DNA of 39,608 bases, from positions 1 to 39,608 of the forward strand of contig NZ_JAAIWK010000033.1 of assembly GCF_011008565.1 (NCBI RefSeq), in the 5' to 3' direction. A program made the translations under genes and the position numbers. Of this stretch, positions 17,512 through 26,084 are shown in pieces. The number at the start of each line of letters is the position of its first letter. The first letter of the stretch is position 1. The notes under the pieces were generated by a model. That model did no database searches and was not told the DNA's origin. It was given only the letters and a program-made list of their open reading frames with translations. Source of the stretch: Heyndrickxia ginsengihumi (GTDB taxonomy: Bacteria > Bacillota > Bacilli > Bacillales > Bacillaceae_C).

Positions 17512-18744
17512 TTAAAATGCCCAATTCCCGTTTCGAAATAATGGCTCAGTTGTCCCGTCTTCTAAAATTCCATCAATATTCATATGTTCAGATCCGATCA
17601 TAAAGTCAACATGTGTAATGCTAGAATTTAAACCAGCCTGAGCGAGTTCGTCTTGTGACATTTGTTTGCCGCCATCAATACAAAAGGCATAAGCACTTCC
17701 GATGGCAAGGTGGTTTGAAGCATTTTCATCAAATAGAGTATTAAAAAATAAAATATTTGATTCGGAGATAGGAGATTGATGTGGGACAAGTGCAACCTCT
17801 CCTAGATAATGTGAACCTTCATCTGTTTCAACTAATTCTTTTAAAATGTCTTCTCCTTGTTTCGCTTCAACATTAATAATGCGGCCATTTTCGAAAGTTA
17901 CTTTAAATTCATCGATAATATTGCCGCCATAGCTTAGTGGTTTTGTGCTGGAGACATATCCGTAAACACCATCTTTTTTCGGTGCTGTAAATACTTCTTC
18001 AGTCGGCATATTGGCCATAAACTCAACATTTTGTTCATTCATACTTCCAGCCCCAACCCACAGATGTTTTTCCGGCAGCTCAATTGTGAGATCTGTACCA
18101 GGAGCAGTATAATGTAGTTTCTTAAAATGTTTTTTATTTAAATAGTTCACTTTTTCATGAAGTTTTTGATCATGTTGTTTCCATGCCTTTATAGGATCTT
18201 CTTCGTTAATACGGACAGCTTTGAAAATTGCTTCCCAAAGTTTATTAACACTTGTTTCTGGAGAAAGGTTTGGAAATACTTTTTGCGCCCAATCTTTTGA
18301 TGGTGCAGCGACGACTGTCCAGCTAACTTTATCAGACTGGATATATTGTCTAAATTTATTGAGGGCAGTACCTGCAGCTTTCTGGAATGCGGCAATCCGT
18401 TTCCCATCCACACCTTTAAGAAGATCAGGGCTTGAGGAGACGATGGATACGAAGGCGGCCCCTTGTTCTGCTAGTTCAATACGCTCTTGTGCTCTCCATT
18501 TTGGAAACTCTTGAAAAACTTCCTCTGGAGCAAGATCGTATTTTAAACGGGAAACGACATCATCAGACCAATTGATGATAACGTCCTTTGCGCCAATTTC
18601 ATATGCTTTTTTCGTAATGAAACGTACTAAGTCAGCATTATCGATTGTAGTATTAATGACTAAAATTTGATTTTTTTGGATATTAACGCCAACTTTTACG
18701 ATTAAATCAGCATATTTCCCAAGTTTCTCTTGAAATGCAGCCAT
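17512..18744 (-). CDS. ampS: Aminopeptidase AmpS (peptidase family M29)
   Basis: A 410-residue metallo-aminopeptidase, the exact length of B. subtilis AmpS. The two-metal site residues of family M29 are visible in order: Glu in M-P-T-E-E-V-F, Glu in G-S-H-Y-L-G-E-V-A-L-V-P, His in S-N-H-L-A-I-G, and His and Asp in T-H-V-D-F-M-I-G. It removes N-terminal residues from peptides in the cytoplasm. The start at 18744 gives the family N terminus M-A-A-F-Q-E-K-L with AAGGGGAA upstream. It stands alone, ending at a strong terminator. Confidence 0.93.
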   Translation of the reverse strand: MAAFQEKLGKYADLIVKVGVNIQKNQILVINTTIDNADLVRFITKKAYEIGAKDVIINWSDDVVSRLKYDLAPEEVFQEFPKWRAQERIELAEQGAAFVSIVSSSPDLLKGVDGKRIAAFQKAAGTALNKFRQYIQSDKVSWTVVAAPSKDWAQKVFPNLSPETSVNKLWEAIFKAVRINEEDPIKAWKQHDQKLHEKVNYLNKKHFKKLHYTAPGTDLTIELPEKHLWVGAGSMNEQNVEFMANMPTEEVFTAPKKDGVYGYVSSTKPLSYGGNIIDEFKVTFENGRIINVEAKQGEDILKELVETDEGSHYLGEVALVPHQSPISESNILFFNTLFDENASNHLAIGSAYAFCIDGGKQMSQDELAQAGLNSSITHVDFMIGSEHMNIDGILEDGTTEPLFRNGNWAF

Positions 18745-18895
18745 ATATGTATTCCCCTTTTTCAGAATCTTTCTTTTTATTTTAGCAATCGGTCGAGAAA
18801 ATGCAAGAAAAGTGCAAATTTACTTTCTGAAGATGTTGATTGGAACGAAAGGACGGGAAAGGGGGGATTGCTGAAAACACCGAAGGGCTAGTGCT

Positions 18896-19248
18896 CGCCC
18901 GCGGAAAGTGAGCATCCTGAAGCGGAAAATGTCACCAAAGTATAAAAGCACAAAAACCTGTAAGTGAGTTTCATTTAATTAAGATAAGCGAGCAACCTAA
19001 TTATTGACTAATCGATTAGAGCGGAAGGATGCGAGACTCCTGCGGGAAAAGCGAGATAGATGAGACCCCGCAGGCGGAAACGCCGAGGAGGCTCAGCATC
19101 CGCCCGCGGAAAGTGAGCATCCTGAAGCGGAAAATGTTCACCAAAGTATAAAAGCACAAAAAACCTGTAAGTAAGTTTCATTTAATTAAGAAATAGTGAA
19201 AACCTATTATTGATTAATCATTGAAGCGGAAGAAAGCGAGACTCCTAA
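18896..19248. repeat. Duplicated Bacillaceae-type intergenic repeat
   Basis: Two direct copies of about 145 bp (18896-19040 and 19101-19248, period about 205 bp) each begin CGCCCGCGGAAAGTGAGCAT, continue through AAAGTATAAAAGCACAAAAA and a TTTCATTTAATTAAG stretch, and end GCGAGACTCCT. They differ by scattered substitutions and small indels. Between them, 19030-19100 holds the GC-rich palindromic core (CTCCTGCGGG ... CCCCGCAGG ... GCCGAGGAGGCTCAGC). This kind of dispersed element is common between genes in Bacillaceae. No protein is encoded; 18745-19336 holds only this. Confidence 0.8.
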
Positions 19249-19336
19249 AGCGAAATTACTACTTATTCATTACCAGCAAAATTAGTAATAATGATATGCT
19301 TAGAATGAAATAGGACAAGATGGCGGTGATAAAAAG

Positions 19337-19690
19337 ATGTTTGAAATAAAGCGAGTTTATGAAGAAAGAAGCGAGGACGACGGTTACAGAGTATTAGTAG
19401 ATCGATTGTGGCCAAGAGGACTAACAAAAGAACGAGCGAATATTCATTATTGGCTGAAAACAATTGCACCGAGTCATCAACTAAGAAAATGGTTTGCTCA
19501 TGACATCGAAAAGTATGAGGAATTTAAACGTCGCTATATAGAAGAATTAGAACAGCTAGATGATCGTTCTGAATTAAATCTGTTATGGCAACTTAATACC
19601 GACAAAAAAGTAACGTTACTTTTTTGTGCAAAAGATCAGTATCATAACAATGCAATCATATTAAAAGCATTTCTAGAAAAAAAGGTATGA
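19337..19690 (+). CDS. DUF488 family protein (YeaO-like)
   Basis: A 117-residue protein of the DUF488/YeaO family. The N-terminal R-V-L-V-D-R-L-W-P-R-G-L-T and the following W-L-K-x-I-A-P-S are the family hallmarks, as is the C-terminal T-L-L-F-C-A-K-D. Members are small cytoplasmic proteins with a proposed nucleic-acid or nucleotide-binding fold; the function is unknown. GGTGAT lies ahead of the ATG. It converges with nsrR and shares a bidirectional terminator with it. Confidence 0.85.
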   Translation: MFEIKRVYEERSEDDGYRVLVDRLWPRGLTKERANIHYWLKTIAPSHQLRKWFAHDIEKYEEFKRRYIEELEQLDDRSELNLLWQLNTDKKVTLLFCAKDQYHNNAIILKAFLEKKV

Positions 19691-19716
19691 CCGAAGAAAT
19701 ATGGCCATACCTTTTT
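19679..19716. terminator. Bidirectional terminator between the DUF488 gene and nsrR
   Basis: AAAAAGGTATG (19679-19689) pairs with CATACCTTTTT (19706-19716). A and T runs at both ends let it work in both directions. Confidence 0.85.
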
Positions 19717-20179
19717 AAGTATCCTTTGTATCTTTTACAGCTTCCTTTATTTGGAACAGCTGAGCATACTGCAGCGGATTTCTGACGATATCTGCCAATG
19801 AATATTGATCAAGTACATTAAGATATGCAGCTAAAGCTTGGTTTAATACATGCTTTAGTCCACAAACAGGAGAAATAATACACACTGGATCGTTTCCATC
19901 CATACACTCTACTAATTTAAAATCTTCTTCTGTCAGGCGGACAATTTTCCCAATATTAATTTCACTTGGGTCTTTTGCTAAGCAAATCCCGCCATTACGT
20001 CCACGTACCGTTTTTACGGCTCCAATTTTACTCAGCTGATACGTTACCTTCATTAAATGATTTTTAGATATTCCATAAACATCAGCGATTTCTTTAATAC
20101 TCGCTAATTGATCATTTTGTTTTGTCGCTAGATAGATTAACACGCGCAATGCATAGTCCGTGTAATTAGTCAGTCGCAT
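19715..20179 (-). CDS. nsrR: Nitric-oxide-sensing repressor NsrR (Rrf2 family)
   Basis: A 154-residue Rrf2-type regulator with an N-terminal winged helix (M-R-L-T-N-Y-T-D-Y-A-L-R-V-L). Three cysteines, C92, C100 and C106, together with Asp8 match the ligands of the [4Fe-4S] cluster in NsrR. Nitric oxide destroys the cluster and releases DNA. The gene is divergent from hmp, the classic NsrR target. Two candidate operators lie in the shared intergenic region. AGGTGAT precedes the ATG. Rrf2 relatives such as CymR and IscR differ in cysteine spacing, so the NsrR call is firm. Confidence 0.93.
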   Translation of the reverse strand: MRLTNYTDYALRVLIYLATKQNDQLASIKEIADVYGISKNHLMKVTYQLSKIGAVKTVRGRNGGICLAKDPSEINIGKIVRLTEEDFKLVECMDGNDPVCIISPVCGLKHVLNQALAAYLNVLDQYSLADIVRNPLQYAQLFQIKEAVKDTKDT

Positions 20180-20253
20180 TAAAAATCACCTACCAATAGA
20201 TTTATTATACATTTTAATTAAAAAACTTGCTGAATTTGTGACAACTTTTTTAA

Positions 20254-20325
20254 AGATGTATTTAAAATATTGCTTTTATGTGACAGATGAGATAATTTAA
20301 AGAAGTATTTTAAATATTACTTTTA
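20254..20325. promoter_or_regulatory. Two candidate NsrR operators in the nsrR-hmp intergenic region
   Basis: AGATGTATTTAAAATATTGC (20254-20273) and GAAGTATTTTAAATATTACT (20302-20321) are related AT-rich imperfect palindromes centred on TTTAAA or TTTTAAA. Their centres are about 48 bp apart. They resemble the ATGTATTT-AAATAT type of NsrR site in Bacillus. The second lies about 60 bp before the hmp start. Confidence 0.6.
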
Positions 20326-20381
20326 GTAACACAGTGAAATTAAAAAGATTACCATCATTATTACTTTGAGGAGTGAATAGA

Positions 20382-21599
20382 ATGTTATCACAAAAAACAA
20401 TTGATATTGTTAAATCAACAGTCCCAGTTTTAGAGGAACACGGTACAAAAATTACTTCATATTTTTATAAAACAATGTTTGCAGCACATCCTGAGTTATT
20501 GAATATTTTTAATCATGTAAACCAAGCGCAAGGAAGACAACAAACAGCATTGGCTAATACAGTCATTGCAGCAGCAAAATATATTGACCGTTTAGAAGCT
20601 ATTTTACCTGTAGTTGACCAAATTGCACATAAACACCGTGGATTAGGAATTAAAGCAGATCAATATCCAATCGTTGGTAAGTACTTACTATTAGCTATTA
20701 AGCATGTTTTAGGAGATGCAGCGACAGATGAAATTATCGATGCTTGGGCAGAAGCATACGGTGCAATTGCCGATGTATTCATTGCCATTGAAAAAGAAAT
20801 GTACAAAGAAGCTGCAAGTCAACCAGGTGGATGGGATGACTTTAAAGCGTTCACTATCATCAAAAAAGTACATGAAAGCAATGTCATTACATCTTTCTAC
20901 TTAAAGCCAGTAGATGGAAAACCAGTCCCAACTTATCAACCAGGACAATATATTACAATCAGAGTGAAAATACCAGGTGAAGAGTATATTTTAAATCGTC
21001 AATATAGTTTATCAAATGCCCCAGGAAATGAATATTTCCGTATTTCTGTTAAACGCGAAGCAGACAATGAACCAAACGGAAAAGTTTCTGTTTATCTTCA
21101 TGATCATGTTCAAGAAGGGGATCAAATTGAAGTTAGTGCACCAGCTGGTGTATTTACATTAAATATGGAAGAAGATGCACCAATTGCTCTTATTAGCGGT
21201 GGAGTTGGTTTAACACCAATGATGACTATGCTTGAATCTTTAGTTAATGTAGATTCAAAACGTGATGTTACATTCATTCACTCAGCTAGAAACGAAGAAT
21301 ACCATGCTTTTAAAGAGGAACAAATGAAATTATGCAGCCAATTAGAAAATGGCCATTATTATTTCGGCTATGAAAAGCCATTAGATCCAAATGGTGATTA
21401 TGCTTATACAGGCTATTTAAATAAGGAATTTCTTGAAAAAGTAATTGATTCAAATACTATTTGCTATGTTTGTGGCCCTGTTCCTTTCTTAAAAGGAGTC
21501 GTGACATCTCTTGCTGCGTTAGGTATCCCTGAAGAAAATATCCGTTATGAATTCTTCGGTCCATCAATGCAATTAATGCCTGAAGCAGTAAACAATTAA
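20382..21599 (+). CDS. hmp: Flavohemoglobin / nitric oxide dioxygenase Hmp
   Basis: A 405-residue flavohemoprotein. The globin domain (1-140) has Tyr29 (B10) and the proximal His85. It is followed by an FAD-binding ferredoxin-reductase domain (R-Q-Y-S-L-S near 210) and an NAD-binding domain (G-G-V-G-L-T-P-M near 275, C-G-P near 370). It oxidises NO to nitrate with oxygen and NAD(P)H in the cytoplasm. The start at 20382 has GAGGAG 8 bases upstream; an in-frame GTG at 20373 lies within that site. It is probably controlled by NsrR, encoded divergently. A terminator follows. Confidence 0.96.
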   Translation: MLSQKTIDIVKSTVPVLEEHGTKITSYFYKTMFAAHPELLNIFNHVNQAQGRQQTALANTVIAAAKYIDRLEAILPVVDQIAHKHRGLGIKADQYPIVGKYLLLAIKHVLGDAATDEIIDAWAEAYGAIADVFIAIEKEMYKEAASQPGGWDDFKAFTIIKKVHESNVITSFYLKPVDGKPVPTYQPGQYITIRVKIPGEEYILNRQYSLSNAPGNEYFRISVKREADNEPNGKVSVYLHDHVQEGDQIEVSAPAGVFTLNMEEDAPIALISGGVGLTPMMTMLESLVNVDSKRDVTFIHSARNEEYHAFKEEQMKLCSQLENGHYYFGYEKPLDPNGDYAYTGYLNKEFLEKVIDSNTICYVCGPVPFLKGVVTSLAALGIPEENIRYEFFGPSMQLMPEAVNN

Positions 21600-21608
21600 A
21601 GAAACAGT

Positions 21609-21644
21609 AAAGAAGGTCAAATGCTTTAGCATTTGACCTTCTTT
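21609..21644. terminator. Bidirectional terminator between hmp and the RDD gene
   Basis: AAAGAAGGTCAAATGC pairs with GCATTTGACCTTCTTT around a 4-nt loop. It serves hmp rightward; read from the other side it overlaps the last codon of the RDD gene. Confidence 0.88.
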
Positions 21645-22041
21645 AATCATAGATAACGTGTGTTCCTGCAATAAAATCATGAATTGCACGTTTATCTTTC
21701 CTTAATCCAACCATAAAGGCACTTACAATAGCACCAAGTCCAAAAGTAATCGTATAGACGAAACAACCTACTATGTATCTCATGATTACGGTTTTAAAAG
21801 TTATTTTACTACCATCGACTTTTACAATCCGGATCCGGCAAACTCTTTTCCCAACTGTAAAGCCATTCCAGGCAACAGGGACAATTAAATCATAAAGTAA
21901 TTCCAACGTCGTTTGAATGATTTCTTTAGTGCGACTACTTTTCACCCAGAAAAATATCGCTGAGACGATCGTAATGAGAATTGAATCTATAATTGTTGCG
22001 CATAAACGAATCCAAAATCCTGCTGGTCTTACTTCCATCAT
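21643..22041 (-). CDS. RDD family membrane protein
   Basis: About 132 residues with three membrane segments. The RDD pattern is present: Arg near residue 12 (F-W-I-R-L), Asp near residue 19 (I-I-D-S) and the C-terminal A-I-H-D-F-I-A-G-T. W-N-G-F-T-V-G-K-R-V-C-R-I-R-I-V is also typical. Some RDD proteins act as ion antiporters or accessory proteins, but most are uncharacterised. Adjacent ATGs at 22041 and 22038 follow AAAGGGTGG; a GTG at 22047 lies inside that site. It is monocistronic and convergent with hmp. Confidence 0.85.
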   Translation of the reverse strand: MMEVRPAGFWIRLCATIIDSILITIVSAIFFWVKSSRTKEIIQTTLELLYDLIVPVAWNGFTVGKRVCRIRIVKVDGSKITFKTVIMRYIVGCFVYTITFGLGAIVSAFMVGLRKDKRAIHDFIAGTHVIYD

Positions 22042-22177
22042 ATCCACCCTTTCATAGGCTTTATCATACTATAATTGTATACAATAATAAATTCATTAAT
22101 TGTGACAGGAAAAGTATTCTTGTTTAAAGGTTAGAGAACTTATCATACAATATAAATAAAATGAAGGAGGTGCTTAT

Positions 22178-22552
22178 ATGGATTTTACTCGTCTTGTTGA
22201 AGAGAAAATCCGTGAAGCGACAAGAAACGGTGCGTTTGATCATTTATCTGGGTACGGAAAGCCACTGCCTAAAGATGATTTGGCAGGTGTACCTGCGGAT
22301 TTGAAAATGGGTTATCGAATCTTAAAAAATGCAGGCTTTTCTCCGGAAGAAGCCAATATAAAAAAAGAACTTATGACTATTGAAGATTTAATTAAGCAAT
22401 CTGAAAATGAACTTGAAAAGGAAGGGTTGCAAAAACAGTTAAATGAAAAGATACTGGCATACAATCAATTACTCTCTAAAAATAGAATTCGCTCCAATTC
22501 ATCTATTTTTAAAAATTACCAGGAAAAGATCGAGAAAAAGCTGTTAGAATAG
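22178..22552 (+). CDS. DUF1992 domain protein (DnaJ-homologue-C28-like)
   Basis: A 124-residue soluble, mostly helical protein. The N-terminal half has the DUF1992 signature: V-E-E-K-I-R-E-A followed by G-A-F-D-H-L-S-G-Y-G-K-P-L-P. The C-terminal half is a charged helix. The same domain is found in eukaryotic DNAJC28; the bacterial role is unknown. AAGGAGGTGC precedes the ATG, a near-perfect ribosome site. It is a single-gene unit just ahead of the motAB promoter. Confidence 0.85.
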   Translation: MDFTRLVEEKIREATRNGAFDHLSGYGKPLPKDDLAGVPADLKMGYRILKNAGFSPEEANIKKELMTIEDLIKQSENELEKEGLQKQLNEKILAYNQLLSKNRIRSNSSIFKNYQEKIEKKLLE

Positions 22553-22616
22553 GGGAACTCTGCAAAACTTTCACTAAAAAATGATAGAATCCGACAAATC
22601 TTTTCAAATTTCACTA

Positions 22617-22641
22617 TAAATAAACCTACTTTATCCGATAT
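22617..22641 (+). promoter_or_regulatory. SigD promoter of motAB
   Basis: TAAA (22617-22620), 14 bp, CCGATAT (22635-22641) matches the flagellar sigma factor SigD consensus. It lies 39 bp upstream of motA, which is SigD-dependent in B. subtilis. Confidence 0.88.
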
Positions 22642-22679
22642 AATCATAGAAGAGATCATGAATGTTAAAGGTGAAAAAA

Positions 22680-23471
22680 ATGGATAAAACTTCGATAATA
22701 GGTATTATATTGGGGATTGTGGCTATAGGGGTCGGCATGGTATTAAAAGGTGTTAGTCCTACTGTTCTTATTAATCCCGCAGCATTATTAATCATTATTG
22801 CAGGAACAATTGCCACTGTTGTAATTGCATTTCCTTCGAGTGAGATAAAAAAAATTCCGCAACTGTTAAAAATTATTTTTACAGAGCAACAATCATTAAG
22901 TACAGAAGATATCATTTTAATGTTTTCTGAATGGGCGCAAATTGCTCGTAAAGATGGACTACTAGCATTAGAAGCAAAAGTGAATGAAGTAGACGATCCG
23001 TTTTTAAAAAATGGATTAAGTTTAGCGGTCGATGGTCAAAGTGCTGACTACATTCGCGATGTGCTAAATGAAGAAATTAATGCAATGGAAGAAAGACATG
23101 AAGTGGGAGCTACTATTTTTGCTCAAGCGGGTACGTATGCTCCATCATTAGGGGTATTAGGGGCTGTTTTAGGATTAATTGCTGCCCTCGGAAATATGTC
23201 TGATACAGAAGTACTTGGTCACGCCATTTCTGCTGCCTTTGTTGCGACTTTATTAGGTATTTTTACTGGTTATGTTCTTTGGCATCCATTTTCCAATAAA
23301 TTAAAACGTAAATCAAAAAAAGAAGTAAAATTGAAAGAAATGATGGTTGAAGGAATTTTGTCTATTTTGGCAGGGGAATCTCCGCGAATCATAGAACAAA
23401 AATTGGCTTCTTATCTACCTAATAATGAACGTAAAAAATTGTTAGAAGAAAGTAGTGGAGCTGATGAGTAA
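22680..23471 (+). CDS. motA: Flagellar stator protein MotA
   Basis: A 263-residue protein with four membrane segments. The cytoplasmic loop holds the charged N-A-M-E-E-R-H region that contacts the rotor, and segments 3-4 contain LGVLGAVLGLIAAL and HAISAAFVATLLGIFTGYV. The N terminus M-D-K-T-S and the whole pattern match B. subtilis MotA, the proton-type stator, rather than the sodium-type MotP. AAAGGTG precedes the ATG. It overlaps motB by 8 bp and is read from the SigD promoter. Confidence 0.95.
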   Translation: MDKTSIIGIILGIVAIGVGMVLKGVSPTVLINPAALLIIIAGTIATVVIAFPSSEIKKIPQLLKIIFTEQQSLSTEDIILMFSEWAQIARKDGLLALEAKVNEVDDPFLKNGLSLAVDGQSADYIRDVLNEEINAMEERHEVGATIFAQAGTYAPSLGVLGAVLGLIAALGNMSDTEVLGHAISAAFVATLLGIFTGYVLWHPFSNKLKRKSKKEVKLKEMMVEGILSILAGESPRIIEQKLASYLPNNERKKLLEESSGADE

Positions 23472-24255
23472 GCGTCGAACGAAAAAGAGGGAAGAAGAGC
23501 ATCCAAGTGAATCATGGCTCTTGCCATATGCCGATCTACTAACATTACTCCTTGCATTATTCATCGTATTGTTTGCAATGAGCTCTATCGACGCTCAAAA
23601 GTTCCAAAAATTTTCTAAAGTGTTAAATGGTGTATTTGTTGGTGGGACAAGCTTTTTTGATTATACGAAACAAACAGCTGATGATAACAATGGATCATCA
23701 GAGGTAAAAAGCGTCGAGACGAAAAAACAGACACAAAATAATTTAACGAACAACAACCAAGCTAGTTCAAATACGAACAATGATCAGCAATTAAAAGACA
23801 CGCAAGAAAAAATTGACCAATATATTCAAGCGAAAAAATTAAAAGGAAAATTTCAGACGTCTTTAACAGATGAAGGATTATTAATTACAATCCGCGATAA
23901 TGTATTGTTTGATTCAGGTGAGGCGTCTGTTCGCAAAGGAGACATAAAGACGGCAAAGCAGCTATCACATCTCCTTGAAATGGATACTCCTAGAAGTATT
24001 ATTGTTAGTGGATATACCGATAATGTACCGATTCATAACTCTAAATATAAATCAAATTGGGAATTAAGCGTTATGCGGGCAACGAACTTTTTGAAAATCC
24101 TCTTAGAAAACTCTAATCTTAATGCAAAATATTTTAGTGTAAGAGGATATGGAGAATTTAAACCAATTGCCTCAAATGCTACTGCAGCTGGAAGAGAAAA
24201 GAATAGACGTGTAGAAGTATTGATTTTGCCAAAAACAAATGGGAAATCTCAATAA
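23464..24255 (+). CDS. motB: Flagellar stator protein MotB
   Basis: A 263-residue protein. A short basic N terminus leads to one membrane helix with Asp24 in W-L-L-P-Y-A-D, the proton-carrying residue. A low-complexity Asn/Gln/Lys linker (about 75-120) is followed by an OmpA-like peptidoglycan-binding domain (S-G-Y-T-D-N-V-P-I near 178, N-R-R-V-E-V-L near 252). The start at 23464 overlaps the motA end; GGAG upstream is close, and translation is probably coupled. MotA and MotB form the torque unit anchored to the wall. Confidence 0.95.
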   Translation: MSKRRTKKREEEHPSESWLLPYADLLTLLLALFIVLFAMSSIDAQKFQKFSKVLNGVFVGGTSFFDYTKQTADDNNGSSEVKSVETKKQTQNNLTNNNQASSNTNNDQQLKDTQEKIDQYIQAKKLKGKFQTSLTDEGLLITIRDNVLFDSGEASVRKGDIKTAKQLSHLLEMDTPRSIIVSGYTDNVPIHNSKYKSNWELSVMRATNFLKILLENSNLNAKYFSVRGYGEFKPIASNATAAGREKNRRVEVLILPKTNGKSQ

Positions 24256-24297
24256 CATTGCGGCATAGCTAGTTTTACAAAATTGATGAAAGTCGTA

Positions 24298-24356
24298 AAA
24301 CGCCGAGGAGGCTTAGCTCCCCCTGCGGAAAGCGAACACCCTGAAACGAAAATCAA
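24298..24356. repeat. Partial copy of the Bacillaceae intergenic repeat
   Basis: AACGCCGAGGAGGCTTAGCT followed by CCCTGCGGAAAGCGAACACC and CTGAAACGAAAATCAA is related to the repeat core at 19075-19135 (GCCGAGGAGGCTCAGC, then GCGGAAAGTGAGCATCCTGAAGCGGAAAAT in that copy). It is a truncated relative of the same family in the motB-yfkM gap. Confidence 0.75.
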
Positions 24357-24387
24357 TTACTCATTTATAAATGAAATCATAAATGAT

Positions 24388-24455
24388 AAAAGGCTAAACA
24401 TCTTAAGCATAAGGGAGGATATTTCCCTATTGTTTACATCGATGTTTGGCCTTTT
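24388..24455 (+). terminator. Terminator downstream of motAB
   Basis: AAAAGGCTAAACATC (24388-24402) pairs with GATGTTTGGCCTTTT (24441-24455), with an inner AAGGGA/TCCCT hairpin and a T run. It is probably the end of the motAB transcript, after the inserted repeat. Confidence 0.65.
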
Positions 24456-24566
24456 TTATGTAAGTTTTGACAAAAATTTACTTTGGATAGAAATAATATT
24501 ATTTCTTGGGAAATGTTTTTGTCTAATATTACAAATTTTGAAAGCTAATCTGCTTTTATGTCGAGC

Positions 24567-24591
24567 GTTTCATTTTATATAAATAGGGAAA
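24567..24591 (+). promoter_or_regulatory. Probable SigB promoter of yfkM
   Basis: GTTTCA (24567-24572), 13 bp, GGGAAA (24586-24591) agrees with the general-stress sigma factor consensus GTTTAA-N12-15-GGGWAW at all but one position. YfkM is a known SigB general stress protein in B. subtilis. Confidence 0.65.
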
Positions 24592-24634
24592 TATGTTATT
24601 GTGATGTCGTAAAAAAAATAAGGAGATGTTGCAA

Positions 24635-25150
24635 GTGGCAAAAAAAGTAGCAGTTGTTGTAACAGACATGGTTGAAGATGTTGAGTACACTGATCCTGTC
24701 AAAGCGTATAAAGATGCTGGACATGAAGTGATCAACATTGAGAAAGAAGCAGGAAAAACTGTCAAAGGAAAACACGGTACTTCAATTACAATTGATAAAA
24801 GTATTGATGAAGTAAAAGCTGAGGAATTCGATGCCCTATTAATCCCAGGTGGTTTTTCACCAGATCTTCTTCGAGATGATAACCGTTTTGTTCAATTTGC
24901 AAAGGCATTTATGGATGCTAAAAAACCAGTATTCGCAATATGTCATGGTCCACAACTTCTTATTACAGCAAAATCATTAGACGGAAGAGATGCAACTGGC
25001 TATAATTCTATTCGTGTAGATTTAGAAAATGCCGGTGTAAATTATCATGATGAAGAAGTAGTTGTTTGCCAAAATCAATTGGTGACAAGCCGTACACCTG
25101 ATGATTTACCCGCATTTAACCGCGAATCATTAAAACTTTTGGATGCATAA
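24635..25150 (+). CDS. yfkM: General stress protein YfkM, PfpI/DJ-1 family
   Basis: A 171-residue DJ-1/PfpI-superfamily protein. The nucleophile elbow is A-I-C103-H104-G-P-Q, with an acidic residue in D-M-V-E-D-V-E-Y near residue 14 to support it, and L-L-I-P-G-G-F-S-P near 69. Such proteins have been reported as chaperones, deglycases or proteases; the true reaction is debated. The GTG start at 24635 was chosen because AGGAG (24621-24625) lies 9 bases upstream; the ATG at 24626 touches it. It is monocistronic behind a SigB-like promoter. Confidence 0.9.
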   Translation: MAKKVAVVVTDMVEDVEYTDPVKAYKDAGHEVINIEKEAGKTVKGKHGTSITIDKSIDEVKAEEFDALLIPGGFSPDLLRDDNRFVQFAKAFMDAKKPVFAICHGPQLLITAKSLDGRDATGYNSIRVDLENAGVNYHDEEVVVCQNQLVTSRTPDDLPAFNRESLKLLDA

Positions 25151-25164
25151 ACGATTATTTTTAT

Positions 25165-25201
25165 AAGGGCTAGTCCTTCAAAAATAGGACTGGTCCTTTT
25201 T
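25165..25201 (+). terminator. Terminator of yfkM
   Basis: AAGGGCTAGTCCT pairs with AGGACTGGTCCTT through two G-T pairs, followed by T residues. Confidence 0.8.
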
Positions 25202-25325
25202 ACTTATATAATATGAGGAATTTTTTTGCTAACAGATCGATTTAACGATATGATAGAAGGAAGAACGCACAGCTTTTTTATGTTTACATAGAATTAGTTA
25301 GGGAATGTTGAAAGGAAGAGACGTT

Positions 25326-26084
25326 ATGATTACATTAAAATCCCAAAGAGAAATTGAAATGATGAAAAAGGCTGGCGAGCTTTTAGCGGATACTCATCAT
25401 CAAATTGCTAAAATGATTCAGCCAGGGATTACAACATGGGAAATTGAGGAATTTGTTGATCAATATTTAAAAGAGCATGGAGCAACACCGGAACAGAAAG
25501 GCTATCAAGGTTATCAATTTGCAACATGTGCAAGTATTAATGATGAAATCTGCCACGGTTTCCCACGCAAAGAGCCATTACAAGAAGGGGATATCGTAAC
25601 GATTGACATGGTAGTCAATTTAAATGGTGCGCTAGCTGATTCTGCATGGAGTTATCCAGTTGGAAAGGTCAGTCCTTTAACGCAAAAGTTATTGGATGTT
25701 ACAAAAGAATCTTTATATAAGGGAATTGAACAAGTAAAGATTGGAAATCGTATTGGTGATATCGGTCATGCGATTCAAACTTACGTAGAAGCACAAGGCT
25801 TTTCAGTAGTTCGTAACTTTATTGGCCATGGAATTGGGCCATCTATTCATGAAAAGCCAGAAGTTCCGCATTATGGTCTTCCCCATAAAGGGCCAAGAAT
25901 TAAAGAAGGTATGGTATTTACAATTGAACCGATGGTAAACATTGGTGGATATGAAACGAAGATGGATAATAATGGTTGGACAGCACGAACTCGTGACGGC
26001 TCTCTGTCTGCTCAGTATGAACATACCGTTGCAGTTACAAAAGATGGCATCATTATTACGACGGATCAAGATTATAAAAAATAA
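25326..26084 (+). CDS. map: Type I methionine aminopeptidase
   Basis: A 252-residue M24 peptidase removing the initiator methionine from nascent proteins. All five metal ligands are present: D94, D105, H168, E201 and E232. The substrate histidine region is I-C-H-G-F-P. The start at 25326 has AGGAAGAG about 5 bases upstream; an in-frame ATG at 25305 lacks a site. It stands alone rather than in the ribosomal-protein cluster, so it may be the second MAP many bacilli carry. A terminator follows. Confidence 0.93.
   Translation: MITLKSQREIEMMKKAGELLADTHHQIAKMIQPGITTWEIEEFVDQYLKEHGATPEQKGYQGYQFATCASINDEICHGFPRKEPLQEGDIVTIDMVVNLNGALADSAWSYPVGKVSPLTQKLLDVTKESLYKGIEQVKIGNRIGDIGHAIQTYVEAQGFSVVRNFIGHGIGPSIHEKPEVPHYGLPHKGPRIKEGMVFTIEPMVNIGGYETKMDNNGWTARTRDGSLSAQYEHTVAVTKDGIIITTDQDYKK

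Noticed and set aside
18896-19248. CRISPR array
   Set aside because: The repeats are two diverged copies of about 145 bp, not many short identical repeats with spacers, and no cas genes are present.
24283-24582. 99-codon ORF after motB
   Set aside because: It is made of an intergenic repeat fragment and a terminator hairpin.
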